A stretch of 64,000 nucleotides of DNA from Nitrospirota bacterium (GCA_002737345.1 NSIK01000034.1:1-64000), one strand, 5' to 3'; numbered from the stretch's first letter, positions 1-8,569 are shown. Notes: a model not told the origin generated them from the sequence alone. A program made the numbers and translations.

Positions 1-140
1 CGATTGTCTTGTACTGCGGAGGCGGCTACCGGTCGGCCTTAGCTGCAGACGTGCTGCAGCAGATGGGCTATCGGAACGTGGTATCGATGGATGGGGGAAT
101 CAAGGCCTGGCGGGATGCGGGCTATCTGATGGAGTCTTGA
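1..140 (+). CDS. Rhodanese-like domain protein, C-terminal part
   Basis: Only the last 45 codons are in the window; the frame opens at base 3 and ends with TGA. The visible part holds the rhodanese active-site loop CGGGYRSA, followed by the MDGGIKAWRDAGY pattern typical of the domain's C-terminal helix. The loop Cys carries the persulfide in sulfurtransferases of this family. The substrate cannot be told from the fragment. A strong hairpin follows directly. Confidence 0.85.
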   Translation, partial: IVLYCGGGYRSALAADVLQQMGYRNVVSMDGGIKAWRDAGYLMES

Positions 141-167
141 TGGGACCTCGGAGCACCCGAGGTCCCA
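141..167. terminator. Bidirectional hairpin between convergent genes
   Basis: An 11-bp perfect inverted repeat (141-151 with 157-167) closes on a 5-base AGCAC loop. It sits between the rhodanese stop and the convergent ompH-like stop, so it can serve both strands. It lacks a long T-run, so termination efficiency is uncertain. Confidence 0.65.
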
Positions 168-176
168 TCGCACTGG

Positions 177-740
177 TTACTTGCTGTTGGCTCGGTCGAA
201 CTCTTTGATCACTTGCTCGGTCAAATCGAGGGTGTCTTTGTTGTAGATCACAATCTTGACCGTTTGTTCGCTGCCCCTGTCGAGGACGAGGGCAAATCCG
301 CCTTTTTCCGCTACAGCCTGCGTAACCGTGGCAATCCGCTTCATATAGTCATCGACCAATTCCTTCTGCTTTCCCTGCAACTCCTGATTAAATTCCTGCG
401 CGCGCTTTTGATAGTCCTGGATCTTTGCGCGGAACTGGGTCTCTTTTTCTTTCTTCTCGGTCTCGCTGAGCTTCGCAAGTTGATCCTTGAGCGTCTTCTC
501 GGTGGTGCGCAATTCCTCTTCGTCACGGGATAGTAGCTTCTGCCTGGTGCTGACATATTCCTTGAGTCCATCCAGGGCTTTTCTGCCCGCCTTCGATTTT
601 TCCAACACGGTCTGAGGATCGATGACGCCGATTTTGAAGGCGTCGGCAGCTTCTGCTCCAGAAAGAGAGGCGAGCAACAACATGCCCGCGGCGGCCAAGG
701 GGAGAGTGATCCACCGAAAAATGGTTCCCAGGGTATGCAT
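177..740 (-). CDS. OmpH/Skp family periplasmic chaperone
   Basis: 187 residues. The N-terminus (MHTLGTIFRW, then a hydrophobic stretch ending near ASLSGAEAADA) is a signal peptide. The mature part begins with the family hallmark KIGVIDPQTVL and continues as a long charged coiled coil (residues about 45-140), as in the tentacles of Skp. Skp-type proteins escort unfolded outer-membrane proteins in the periplasm. The frame extends 25 codons further upstream, but that would run into the promoter; the ATG at 740 has an AAGGAG site 7 bases before it and opens directly on the signal peptide. It stands alone rather than beside bamA or lpxD, so its exact clients are unknown. Confidence 0.85.
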   Translation of the reverse strand: MHTLGTIFRWITLPLAAAGMLLLASLSGAEAADAFKIGVIDPQTVLEKSKAGRKALDGLKEYVSTRQKLLSRDEEELRTTEKTLKDQLAKLSETEKKEKETQFRAKIQDYQKRAQEFNQELQGKQKELVDDYMKRIATVTQAVAEKGGFALVLDRGSEQTVKIVIYNKDTLDLTEQVIKEFDRANSK

Positions 741-786
741 AGAGGCGCTCCTTGTTAGTAAACGATCCGAGCAATCAACGGTTGCG

Positions 787-815
787 AGAATAACTGTGGG
801 GCTTTGCCCTGTCAA
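787..815 (-). promoter_or_regulatory. Putative sigma70 promoter for the ompH-like gene
   Basis: On the minus strand a perfect TTGACA (-35) is followed after 17 bases by TATTCT (-10, 4 of 6). It lies about 45 bases upstream of the chosen ompH-like start at 740. Confidence 0.6.
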
Positions 816-840
816 GAGATTGAGTTGCTGGTGATGGCCG

Positions 841-1202
841 GCTGCTCAAAAAGTTCGCGAGCACGGCAGAGAGCTCTTCCAGTTGAAGTCACTCGAAGAC
901 GATCAGTTCTCTGATGCCATCGGTACAAAGTTTGAACGTCATGTTCTCGTGGCCGGACTCCTGTGCGGACCGTTGCACGAACACGCCAACTTGGAGTAAT
1001 GGCCCAGATGATCCGTGAGGATTTCGAATTGCTGCTGAAGGAATTTTTGCGCGACCGAGTTCGTGGCCCCGTAGGTCCGGCGGGATTTAGCGGTTTTGTC
1101 TAAGAGAATGACGAACTGCTTGATGGATGCCAGCACGGGATTAGCCGGCTCTTGTGCTAGGGCGATCGGCTGTGAGCCGCCGTCTGTTTTCGGCTCGTCC
1201 AT
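841..1202 (-). pseudogene. Frameshifted remnant of a conserved hypothetical protein
   Basis: The first about 80 codons read as a normal soluble protein (MDEPKTDGG, later FVILLDKTAKSRRTYGATN and FLQQQFEILTDHLGHYSKLA). Then the frame is lost. A second frame continues plausibly as FVQRSAQESGHENMTFKLC and TDGIRELIVFE before a stop, and a third gives LQLEELSAVLANFLSS. Three consecutive frames that together resemble one protein, with an apparent short deletion, indicate a decayed gene. I recall full-length relatives of this family as conserved proteins of unknown function; that is from memory. Confidence 0.6.
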
Positions 1203-1319
1203 GTGAATATTTGCACCGTGGAGGTGAGGGATCGTCAAGGAAATCCCCGCTCTTCGCCTGCCTCCTAGCAGTGAACGGCCAAGAATTTTTCTTCTATTGA
1301 ACGTGAGGCGAAGGGGGCA

Positions 1320-1349
1320 TTGCGAGTCTGCATCGTGCGCCAGTAGAAT
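1320..1349 (+). promoter_or_regulatory. Putative promoter for the SGNH hydrolase-thioredoxin pair
   Basis: TTGCGA, an 18-base spacer and TAGAAT (5 of 6 to the -10 consensus) lie about 45 bases before the ATG at 1395. Confidence 0.4.
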
Positions 1350-1394
1350 CGCGTCTTGCGAGTTGTTTCAACGCCAGTCTATGAGATCAAGAAC

Positions 1395-2021
1395 ATGACG
1401 CACATCGTCTGTTTCGGAGACAGTCTGACGGCAGGATTTCAATCGCCCAGCGCCGACAATCCGCAGGGGGCCGAGACTCCCTACGGCGGGTTCCTGCAAG
1501 AACTGACCGGGCCGTCCGTGCATGTGTCGGTGAGCGGCCTCTGCGGGGAGCTAACCGGCGATATGGCGCGGCGGTTCCGGTCGGCGGTGATGGCCCATGA
1601 ACCGGCCTACGTGGTGATTCTCGGGGGCACGAACGATCTGGGATGGAATGCCACGCCTGCAGCTATTCTGAGCAATCTTCTTCAGATGTATGAATGGGCC
1701 GCCGCAGCCGGAGTCACGCCGGTGCCTGTGACTGTTCCCTCGATCAGGGTGGGTGACGACTTGTCCAGTGAGGAGGGGCGCCGGTGGTTTGCGGAACATC
1801 TTGAGCGGCGGCACCAGCTCAACGGGTTGATCCTCCGCTCTGCTGAATCGAAGGGGCTGTCAGCCTTCGATCTGTTTTCCGCCACAGCAGAACCGGAGAC
1901 ACAGCAGCTGGCGGCCCGCTATTCCAACGACGGGCTGCATCTAACTACGGCTGGCTATCGGCTGATGGCTGAACGGTTATATCAGGAGGTCTTGGCACCC
2001 CTGTTGGCGAGGAAATTGTGA
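1395..2021 (+). CDS. SGNH/GDSL-family hydrolase (esterase/lipase-like)
   Basis: 208 residues. Block I is IVCFGDSLTAG at the very N-terminus (nucleophile Ser). Block III is the GGTND motif (oxyanion Asn) near residue 80. The C-terminal SNDGLHLTTAGY supplies the catalytic Asp and His. Family members cleave acyl esters or thioesters; the size fits arylesterase/TesA-like enzymes, but no signal peptide is seen, so it is probably cytoplasmic. A TTG start 13 codons upstream is possible; the ATG at 1395 is preferred because it begins on block I. The stop overlaps the start of the next gene (TGATG), implying co-translation. Confidence 0.85.
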   Translation: MTHIVCFGDSLTAGFQSPSADNPQGAETPYGGFLQELTGPSVHVSVSGLCGELTGDMARRFRSAVMAHEPAYVVILGGTNDLGWNATPAAILSNLLQMYEWAAAAGVTPVPVTVPSIRVGDDLSSEEGRRWFAEHLERRHQLNGLILRSAESKGLSAFDLFSATAEPETQQLAARYSNDGLHLTTAGYRLMAERLYQEVLAPLLARKL

Positions 2022-2332
2022 TGCGTGAGGTGACCGATCGGGACTTCGACCGTCTGGTGGCGCAGGCTGAACTACCGGTGCTGGTGGAGTTTTGGAAGCC
2101 TGGCTGTGGGAGTTGCCGCTCGTTGATGCGCGAGCTCGAAAAGTTGGAGCAGGAGGCAGCAGGGAGGGTGCTGATCCTGACTATGAATGTCGACGAACAG
2201 TTCCAGATTCCCGCGGAGCTGGAGATCTCATCCCTGCCGGCTCTGGCCCTCTATCGACAGGGGAGGTTCGAGCGGTTTATCGGCGGGCTGGGAACGAGCG
2301 AGGAGATTTTGAAACAGCTGCCTCTGCCATGA
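2021..2332 (+). CDS. Thioredoxin-family protein with CGSC active site
   Basis: 103 residues with a thioredoxin fold pattern: VLVEFWKPGCGSC at residues 20-32 (redox Cys29 and Cys32), and a likely cis-Pro in SSLPALALYRQG. The usual Pro of CGPC is Ser here, which in related proteins changes redox potential. No signal peptide, so likely cytoplasmic. Its ATG overlaps the TGA of the SGNH hydrolase. GTG at 2018 would add one residue. Confidence 0.85.
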   Translation: MREVTDRDFDRLVAQAELPVLVEFWKPGCGSCRSLMRELEKLEQEAAGRVLILTMNVDEQFQIPAELEISSLPALALYRQGRFERFIGGLGTSEEILKQLPLP

Positions 2333-2455
2333 ATCGAGTCGTTACAGCCTCCGCCAGGCCCGTCTGTCATTTTCGATTAGGCGATCGGCCTCAGCCGGCT
2401 CGCAGGTGCCCGCTTCATATTGATGCGGGAGCTCGTGGGGGCATAGGCGTCCGCC

Positions 2456-3349
2456 TTACCGGCGCACCGCATGGCCGCCGAAGGCGTTGCGCAACGCGGC
2501 CAGCATTTTCTCCGCGAAGGACTCGCTTTGCCGCGATCGGAAACGAGTGAAGAGAGCCGTCGCGAGCGTCGGGACTGGGACATCCTTCTCGACCGCATCG
2601 GCGAGCATCCACCGGCCTTCGCCGGAATCCTGCACATAGCCTTTCAACTGCTCCAAGCGCGGATCGTCTTTGAGCGCGTCCGCCGCCAATTCCAAAAGCC
2701 AGGAACGGACGACGCTGCCATGCATCCAGAGGTCGGCGATTTTGGCGAGGTTCAGCTGGTAGTCGCTTTTCGCCATCAGCTCGAAGCCTTCCGCATAGCT
2801 TTGCATCATGCTGTACTCGATTCCATTATGGACCATCTTGACGTAATGGCCTGCGCCGACTCCTCCGACGTGGGCCCAGCCCTGTTCCGGGGCCAGGGTC
2901 GCGAAGATCGGCGCGAGCTGTTTCACCGGAGCCTCGTCGCCACCGATCATCAGGCAGTAGCCGACGGTTAAGCCCCAAATGCCGCCGCTGGTGCCGGCAT
3001 CGACATAGTGGATCTGTTTTTTCTTGAGATCTTTAGCCCGCCGCACATCGTCGTGGAATCTGGTGTTGCCGCCATCGATGACCGTGTCACCAGCTTGGAG
3101 GAGCGCCGCGACGGCCTGTACCGTGTCTTCCGTCGGCGCGCCGGATGGGACCATGATCCAGACCGCGCGCGGGGCCTTCAGCTGGCCGACGAGATCCGCG
3201 AGCGAGGAGGCGCCGACACAACCGACTCCGACTGCCTGTTTGATTAGGTCCGTCGAGCGATCGTAGACGACCACCCGGTGCCGGTCTCGCTGCAGCCGGG
3301 TGACCATGTTCATGCCCATTTTCCCCAGTCCGATGAATCCGATATCCAT
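2456..3349 (-). CDS. gnd: 6-phosphogluconate dehydrogenase, short (YqeC/GndA-like) form
   Basis: 297 residues. The N-terminal Rossmann motif is GFIGLGKMGMNM. The substrate signature is GTSGGIWGLTVGYCLMIGG (residues about 118-136), followed by YVKMVHNGIEY with the catalytic Lys. The enzyme oxidatively decarboxylates 6-phosphogluconate to ribulose 5-phosphate. Its length near 300 matches the short bacterial form rather than the 470-residue one. An AAGGAG site precedes the ATG. No zwf or pgl lies next to it. Bases 2333-2455 downstream hold nothing I can identify. Confidence 0.9.
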   Translation of the reverse strand: MDIGFIGLGKMGMNMVTRLQRDRHRVVVYDRSTDLIKQAVGVGCVGASSLADLVGQLKAPRAVWIMVPSGAPTEDTVQAVAALLQAGDTVIDGGNTRFHDDVRRAKDLKKKQIHYVDAGTSGGIWGLTVGYCLMIGGDEAPVKQLAPIFATLAPEQGWAHVGGVGAGHYVKMVHNGIEYSMMQSYAEGFELMAKSDYQLNLAKIADLWMHGSVVRSWLLELAADALKDDPRLEQLKGYVQDSGEGRWMLADAVEKDVPVPTLATALFTRFRSRQSESFAEKMLAALRNAFGGHAVRR

Positions 3350-3493
3350 AGAAACTCCTTCTGCTGCTGTCGTGGAGGGCAGGATCGAGCAGGCGCGACC
3401 CTCAGAGGGATTCTATCACCTTAGGGGTTTTGCCTCCACGAATGAGTGACAATCTGCATGCGAGGGCGGAGGCTGGCCGGATCTCTGTTCCTG

Positions 3494-4279
3494 TCAGTCG
3501 ATTCTGGCAGGATTGGGCACGCCCTTAAAGAGCAGGTCGGCCAGGTCGCGGCCCACGTTGAGCCGCTCTGCCAGGGTGGTGGCGGTCAGGAACCGCCCGG
3601 CCAGATCGCCCAGCGTGGCCTCGCGGGAGGCGATGAATTTGAGCGAGTCCGCCGGCGCGGTCAGCCAGAAGCCTCGTAGCCGGAAGAAGGCGGTGATGGC
3701 GTCATCGAAAAACATCGATAGCAGATATTGCGCGGTGGCAGGTCTGTCGGCCAGATCCCGGGCTTTCCCCAGCCAGTGCAAACATTCCGCCTTCATGCGG
3801 ATCTGTTCATTGATGCTGACAGGGGGCGGTCCCTGCCGGAACCGCTGGTTCGCCCGTTCCAACAGTTTCGCGCCGAGGCTTTCGTGATCGAAGAGGATGC
3901 GGGCTTTGCGGAGCAGCGCGGGGAGGCGCGGCGAATAGGGGAGGTCCTCTTCCATTTCGCGATAGCCGCGGTACCGGATGTCGGCCAGGCGATCGGCGGC
4001 ACGGACGATTTCGTGGCCGTCGGTCTGTCCCTTGACGAGCGCAATGAGATCGATGTCGCTGTGCGTGGTGATGGCGCGCCGCACGCTAGATCCCACCAGG
4101 ATCACGCTGACGAGATCGCCTCCGCGACGCCCGCGGACATGGCGCAAGGCGATGGCCACAAGCTCTTCGTATCCCGGTTCGACGATCGGGTCCGGTTGCT
4201 CCGGCGGCTCCGGCATGGCGAGCAGTTCGGCGTTCAATTCTTCTGAGGTGGGGGTCGGGTGCGTGACTGGGCTATCCAT
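3494..4279 (-). CDS. Nucleotidyltransferase-domain protein
   Basis: 261 residues from the ATG at 4279. The MNT-type catalytic motif is VGSSVRRAI then HSDIDL (Gly63-Ser64 with Asp75 and Asp77), the minimal polymerase-beta-like nucleotidyltransferase fold seen in kanamycin nucleotidyltransferases and MNT antitoxins. Residues about 150-255 are helical and could be a substrate-binding or HEPN-like domain. The target (drug, protein or RNA) cannot be read. It follows the 75-codon gene upstream by 2 bases, so the two are one transcription unit. Confidence 0.75.
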   Translation of the reverse strand: MDSPVTHPTPTSEELNAELLAMPEPPEQPDPIVEPGYEELVAIALRHVRGRRGGDLVSVILVGSSVRRAITTHSDIDLIALVKGQTDGHEIVRAADRLADIRYRGYREMEEDLPYSPRLPALLRKARILFDHESLGAKLLERANQRFRQGPPPVSINEQIRMKAECLHWLGKARDLADRPATAQYLLSMFFDDAITAFFRLRGFWLTAPADSLKFIASREATLGDLAGRFLTATTLAERLNVGRDLADLLFKGVPNPARID

Positions 4280-4281
4280 GT

Positions 4282-4509
4282 TTAGGTTTCCTGTGCGAGC
4301 TGAATATGTTTCGGGAGCGATCCCAGCCAGTCGTCGAAGGGTTGATCCGCATCGACGATGATTTCTAGTTTGCCATTGGCCAATTTCCGGACCAGGCCCG
4401 GGCTTTCCGGAGATAAGGGAATCTCCACCCATTCGCGGTTCAGGCCGAGCGAGTCGGTGAGCTCCAGGATCCGGCTGATTTGTTTGAACGAGACAACGTC
4501 TAACGGCAT
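4282..4509 (-). CDS. Small conserved hypothetical protein, partner of nucleotidyltransferase
   Basis: 75 residues starting MPLDVVSFKQISRILEL. A GGAG site lies 6 bases before the ATG; a longer frame begins upstream but has no such site. The sequence is acidic at the C-terminus (IVDADQPFDDW) with no membrane segment. I do not recognise a family. The 2-base spacing to the nucleotidyltransferase gene suggests functional coupling, which is inference only. Confidence 0.65.
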   Translation of the reverse strand: MPLDVVSFKQISRILELTDSLGLNREWVEIPLSPESPGLVRKLANGKLEIIVDADQPFDDWLGSLPKHIQLAQET

Positions 4510-4569
4510 TGGTACTCCATGCCGAGGCATTCTAGATTTCAGTGGGGGAGGTGTCAATAAGCGGGAGGC

Positions 4570-5634
4570 TCATGCTTCCAGTACGCGGGCAAAGATCTCG
4601 CAGGCTTGATCGGTCATGGCGCTGGAGATATCGAGGTGGGTGACGGCGCGAAAGCTGGCGCCGCCGAGGGAGTTGATCAAGAGCCCCTCCTGTTTCAGTG
4701 CTGCAACCAGCGCGGAGGGCGTCAGCTTGTGGCCGATGACGTCGAAAATAACGATGTTCGTGTCGACGTCTTGCGGGCTGATCCTGACCGTGGGGATCTG
4801 TTGCAGCCGCCGCGCCAGCTTCTTGGCATGGTCATGGTCCAGCTTCAATCGCGCGACATGGTGCTCCAGCGCATAGATGCCGGCGGCGGCCAGGATGCCG
4901 GATTGTCTCATGGCGCCTCCATACATCCGGCGCAGCCGTTTAGCCCTGTCGAGCAGGGCCAGATCGTTCATCATGAGCAACGCGCCGGCCGGCGCCCCCA
5001 GGCCCTTCGAGAGACAGACCGACAGGGTGTCGAAGTGTTGAGCATAGGCGGCAGGCGGCAGGGTGGTGGCGGCGATGGCATTGAACAGTCTGGCCCCATC
5101 CAGATGCATCGGGATGCGATGGGTGCTTGCCAGGGCGCGAATCCGTTCAATTGTTGCTAGCGGATAAATCGTGCCGCCGCCGCTATTATGGGTGTTCTCC
5201 AGACAGATCAAGCCCGTTTGAATCGTGTAGGAGTCCGTGGGGCGGATGGCCGTTTCCACCTGCTCGGCTGTGATGAGGCCCCGGTTTCCCACGACCCAAT
5301 GGAGCTGAACCCCGGCCAGCGCTCCTGCTGCCCCCTGTTCGTACCGCACGATATGGGCTTTGCTCTCGACGATGACTTCCTGGCCCGGTTGTGTGTGGAG
5401 ACGAATGGCGATTTGATTGCCCATGGTGCCGGAGGGCACGAAGAGCGCGGCTTTTTTCCCGAACATCGCCGCCGCCATCTCTTGGAGACGGTTTACGGTG
5501 GGATCCTCGCCATAGACATCATCTCCCACCTCGGCGCTGGCCATGGCTTTGCGCATGGCACCGGTGGGTTTCGTGACGGTATCGCTGCGCAGGTCGATCA
5601 TGCAATGCCCATGAGTAGGGCTAAGGTCGCTCAT
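4570..5634 (-). CDS. ltaE: Low-specificity L-threonine aldolase
   Basis: 354 residues (343 if the second ATG at 5601 is used). The conserved start [13 protein letters not shown], the [13 protein letters not shown] segment and the PLP-lysine region [16 protein letters not shown] identify this fold-type I enzyme. It cleaves threonine or allo-threonine to glycine and acetaldehyde. Neither start has a clear ribosome-binding site; homology begins at 5601. Bases 5635-5777 between this gene and the next carry nothing I can name. Confidence 0.9.
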   Translation of the reverse strand: MSDLSPTHGHCMIDLRSDTVTKPTGAMRKAMASAEVGDDVYGEDPTVNRLQEMAAAMFGKKAALFVPSGTMGNQIAIRLHTQPGQEVIVESKAHIVRYEQGAAGALAGVQLHWVVGNRGLITAEQVETAIRPTDSYTIQTGLICLENTHNSGGGTIYPLATIERIRALASTHRIPMHLDGARLFNAIAATTLPPAAYAQHFDTLSVCLSKGLGAPAGALLMMNDLALLDRAKRLRRMYGGAMRQSGILAAAGIYALEHHVARLKLDHDHAKKLARRLQQIPTVRISPQDVDTNIVIFDVIGHKLTPSALVAALKQEGLLINSLGGASFRAVTHLDISSAMTDQACEIFARVLEA

Positions 5635-5777
5635 TTGCCCATTCTAGCAAATATTCCCGCTGTTTTCTTCTTGTGCTCTACAGGTGGCCCGGGTGCTTCC
5701 AATTGCGCGCGTCCAACGAGGGCCGTGAGGCTGCGCGTTGCGCCAGCACGGGAAGTACCAGGCCACCGTCCCCCTGC

Positions 5778-5807
5778 TTTACGTGCGAAAAACCCGCGTG
5801 CTATAGT
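5778..5807 (+). promoter_or_regulatory. Putative promoter for the ProA-like gene
   Basis: TTTACG, an 18-base spacer, then TATAGT (5 of 6). It is followed by a short tract of CGTTT/CACG repeats (about 5848-5866) that forms the leader. Confidence 0.5.
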
Positions 5808-5877
5808 TGCGCGCAAGTTTTTGAAAGAGCAGCGAGAGCGAATCACGTTTCACGTTTGACGTTTTATGAGGGTGAGC

Positions 5878-7242
5878 ATGCCTGAAGTTCCAGTTAAGCT
5901 CTACATTGATAAGCTGTTGAAAGAATGCCGTATTATGGCGAAGTCTACCGCGCTCTTACCGGGCCCTATCAAGGACAGAGCCTTGCGGGCTATGGCGGAT
6001 CGATTGGCGGCTGACGAAGAAAAGATTCTGGCTGCGAACGAAAAAGACGTGGATGCGGTCGGGAAGTCCTATGAGGCCGACGTCATGAAGGACCGGATGA
6101 AAGCCGCCGTGGCCCGCTTACGTATGACCTCGGACGATATCAAGGAAATGGTCGATCGTCTCCGTTTGATTGCGGACCTGCCTGATCCGGTTGGCGTTGT
6201 GACCTCACGATGGGAACGGCCTGACGGATTACAGGTCAGCCGTGTGCGTGTGCCGATCGGGGTGATCGGCGTTATCTCGGAGCTGAGTCCGCTGATTACG
6301 GTGGAGTCGATTGCCCTCTGTTTTAAGTCGGGCAATCTTTGCGTATTTCGTGGCGCGCCTGAGTGGGGTTTGACGCAAGAGGCGATCGGGACAGGTTTAC
6401 GCGAAGCGGCAGAGGAGCAGGGGGTGCCAGCCGGTTCATGGGTCATCATCGAACGGGCGGAAAAAGAAGTGGCCGTCGAGCTAATCCGGTCCAGCAAGAG
6501 CCTCGATGCCATTATCCCGCGGGGAGGGGCCGGCCTCCGCAAGGTCGTGGTTGAGCAGGCGAAGATGCCGGTGCTCTGCAACGACGGGGGCCTCACGCAT
6601 ATGTATGTGGATGCCGACACCGATATGCCGATGGCGCAAAACGTGGCGATTAGCTCCAAGGTTCAGAAGGCGATTGCCTCGAATTCGCTGGATACGCTGC
6701 TGGTGCAGCAGGTGATCGGGCGGCAGTTCTTGCCGCCGTTGGTCAACCGCATGCTCGAAGAATTTAAGATCGAAGTGCGGGCCTGTCCGAAGACGATGGC
6801 CCTCATGGGGCACATGGCGATGACCGGCCATGCTTCCATCATCCCGGCGAGCGAAGAGGATTGGCATACTCAATTTCAGGGGCGCGTGTTGGCTGTCAAG
6901 ATGGTGGCAAACCTGGACGAGGCCTTGGCGCATATTGTGGCGCAGGGTCCCTGTCTCACGGCCGTCATCGCGACGACGAGCTATGAGTCGGCCATGCGGT
7001 TCACACATGAAGTCGATGCCAGCGCGGTGTTCGTGAATGCCTCGTCCCGGCTCAATGCCGGCGACAGCTATGGTTTTGGCGCCGATATTGGCCTGAGCGG
7101 TTCGCGGCTCCATGCCAAGGGTCCGATCGGCCTGGAGCAATTGACCTGCGAAAAGTATGTGTCGTTCGGGTCGGGCCAACTGCGGTATCCGCATCCGGTG
7201 CCGGAAGCCTACTTTGACGCCATCATGCTGAAGCGGCCGTAG
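5878..7242 (+). CDS. proA: Gamma-glutamyl phosphate reductase (ProA)-like protein lacking the catalytic Cys
   Basis: 454 residues with the ProA layout of the aldehyde dehydrogenase fold: VRVPIGVIGVISE near residue 120, IIPRGGAGLRK near 215, THMYVDADTDM near 240, and GFGADIGLSGSRLHAKGPIG at the C-terminal end. In ProA the thioester-forming Cys sits in VQRPGVCNA. Here the aligned stretch is VQKAIASNSLDTL, with Ser268 (TCG at 6679-6681) in its place. The protein may therefore be inactive as a reductase or have another role; a second, orthodox ProA would be expected elsewhere. The ATG at 5878 is preferred over 5866 because GAGGGTGAG lies just before it. Confidence 0.75.
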   Translation: MPEVPVKLYIDKLLKECRIMAKSTALLPGPIKDRALRAMADRLAADEEKILAANEKDVDAVGKSYEADVMKDRMKAAVARLRMTSDDIKEMVDRLRLIADLPDPVGVVTSRWERPDGLQVSRVRVPIGVIGVISELSPLITVESIALCFKSGNLCVFRGAPEWGLTQEAIGTGLREAAEEQGVPAGSWVIIERAEKEVAVELIRSSKSLDAIIPRGGAGLRKVVVEQAKMPVLCNDGGLTHMYVDADTDMPMAQNVAISSKVQKAIASNSLDTLLVQQVIGRQFLPPLVNRMLEEFKIEVRACPKTMALMGHMAMTGHASIIPASEEDWHTQFQGRVLAVKMVANLDEALAHIVAQGPCLTAVIATTSYESAMRFTHEVDASAVFVNASSRLNAGDSYGFGADIGLSGSRLHAKGPIGLEQLTCEKYVSFGSGQLRYPHPVPEAYFDAIMLKRP

Positions 7243-7246
7243 GCGC

Positions 7247-7363
7247 CTGCTGAACAGGCTCTCCAGCTTCGTTCTCGGCTCATCGAAATCCTCAACGTAC
7301 CCCCAAAAGGTACGCCTCCGGGTTCGACTCACCTGCGGCCTCGCTGGAAAACCTGTTGAGCAG
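7247..7363. repeat. Intergenic imperfect inverted-repeat element
   Basis: The left arm CTGCTGAACAGGCTCTCCAGC (7247-7267) is nearly the reverse complement of the right arm GCTGGAAAACCTGTTGAGCAG (7343-7363). An inner pair around GTACC/GGTAC sits at the centre (about 7297-7313). A piece of the same type (CCAGCTTCGTTCT) recurs exactly at 11371-11383. I recognise this layout as a REP-like element scattered between genes in Nitrospira chromosomes; that recollection is unverified. Confidence 0.65.
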
Positions 7364-7382
7364 ATGGGCCGAGGCTGCATTC

Positions 7383-8567
7383 ATGATTAACGATTCACGG
7401 TTGCCATCGCTTCATTCGCACCTGGCCTGGTGGGGCCTTCGTTCCTTCACGTCGGACGAGGCCTATTTCCAGTGGCAGAGGGAAACCCTCTCGCCGGATG
7501 AGATCGCCACCCTACATCGACAGGTCGAACAGAAACGTCGCGGGCCCTCGACCGACGAGGTGGCGTTCTACGATGCCACGGCCCATCCGAACATCCTCCC
7601 GGTCCTCTACAGCCAACGGTACGACTATTACATAGCCATCGGTCAGCGCGTAGCAGATCGCTTCGGTGAGGCCCGGTCCATTCTCGATGTCGGCTGCGGC
7701 GTCGGTATCCTGACGACGTTCTATGCGAGACAATATCCGGACAAGACGTTCGTGGGGATCGATCGCTCGCCTGTTTCGGTCGCCCGTGCGCAAGAGCAGG
7801 CGCAGGCCTTGGGCTTAACCAATGTGCGGTTCGAGTGTCTCGACCTCGCTGGCGTCGCCCCCTCTGGCGCCTACGATCTGATCCTTGCCACCCATGCCCT
7901 TGTACAAGCGGAGGGGGACTCAGGCCTTCGCAGTCTTAGTTGGCGCACCTTTGAGCGTGCCAGGGAGAGCCAGTCACAAGCAGATTTTGAGCAGCGAACG
8001 GGGATCGGTCCCAGGCTCGATTGCTTGAGCGCGCTGCTTGCTCCCGAGGGGCGCATGGTCCTCTTTGAGAAAACCCGTCAGTTGGCCAGGCGAGTCCCGT
8101 TGCAACGGGCCTTGGCAGCGCGAGGGTTTGGCTTGGTCGAACAGCCTGAGTTGATCCGCTATTGTTTGGTGGAGGAAGTGGCCGATGATGGACCCTTCTA
8201 TCTGTTGGGGCGAGGAGCGGCTTGCCAGTTTCACTGGGATGAAGCACCGGAGCCGGATGAAGGCCATCCCTTCGACCGAGCTAAACGAAAAATCAGTTCA
8301 ATCGATTCCGACGAGCCTCTCTATGAGAATCATTGGCCCTCCGCGCAGATTGCTTGGGAGCAGTTGCACGATAAGCAGCTCCTAAAAGAGACCACGAGGC
8401 AGGAACCGGATGGCCGCCAACTGCATGCTGAGCTTGGGCAGGCAGAGGAGGGGGCCTATCTCTATTGCGCCAACACCTTGGATCAGCGCCAGCTGGTCCT
8501 TGTCGAGCCGGCCAGGAGGGCTATGTTGGAGTCGTACTATCGCGACATTGTCTCCGGTTCCCTATAG
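7383..8567 (+). CDS. SAM-dependent class I methyltransferase with C-terminal extension
   Basis: 394 residues. Motif I ILDVGCGVGILTTFYA lies near residue 100 and the acidic loop FVGIDRSPVSVARAQ near 125, giving a standard Rossmann methyltransferase core to about residue 250. The last 140 residues match no domain I know. The N-terminal 90 residues (SLHSHLAWWGLRSF) are also unassigned. The ATG at 7383 follows the inverted-repeat element; the earlier TTG lies inside that element. The substrate is unknown. Confidence 0.75.
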   Translation: MINDSRLPSLHSHLAWWGLRSFTSDEAYFQWQRETLSPDEIATLHRQVEQKRRGPSTDEVAFYDATAHPNILPVLYSQRYDYYIAIGQRVADRFGEARSILDVGCGVGILTTFYARQYPDKTFVGIDRSPVSVARAQEQAQALGLTNVRFECLDLAGVAPSGAYDLILATHALVQAEGDSGLRSLSWRTFERARESQSQADFEQRTGIGPRLDCLSALLAPEGRMVLFEKTRQLARRVPLQRALAARGFGLVEQPELIRYCLVEEVADDGPFYLLGRGAACQFHWDEAPEPDEGHPFDRAKRKISSIDSDEPLYENHWPSAQIAWEQLHDKQLLKETTRQEPDGRQLHAELGQAEEGAYLYCANTLDQRQLVLVEPARRAMLESYYRDIVSGSL

Positions 8568-8569
8568 CA

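Noticed and set aside
741-815. Longer N-terminus (25 codons) for the ompH-like protein
   Set aside because: It would place the promoter -10 and -35 inside the coding part and the signal peptide in the interior; the ATG at 740 has the ribosome site.
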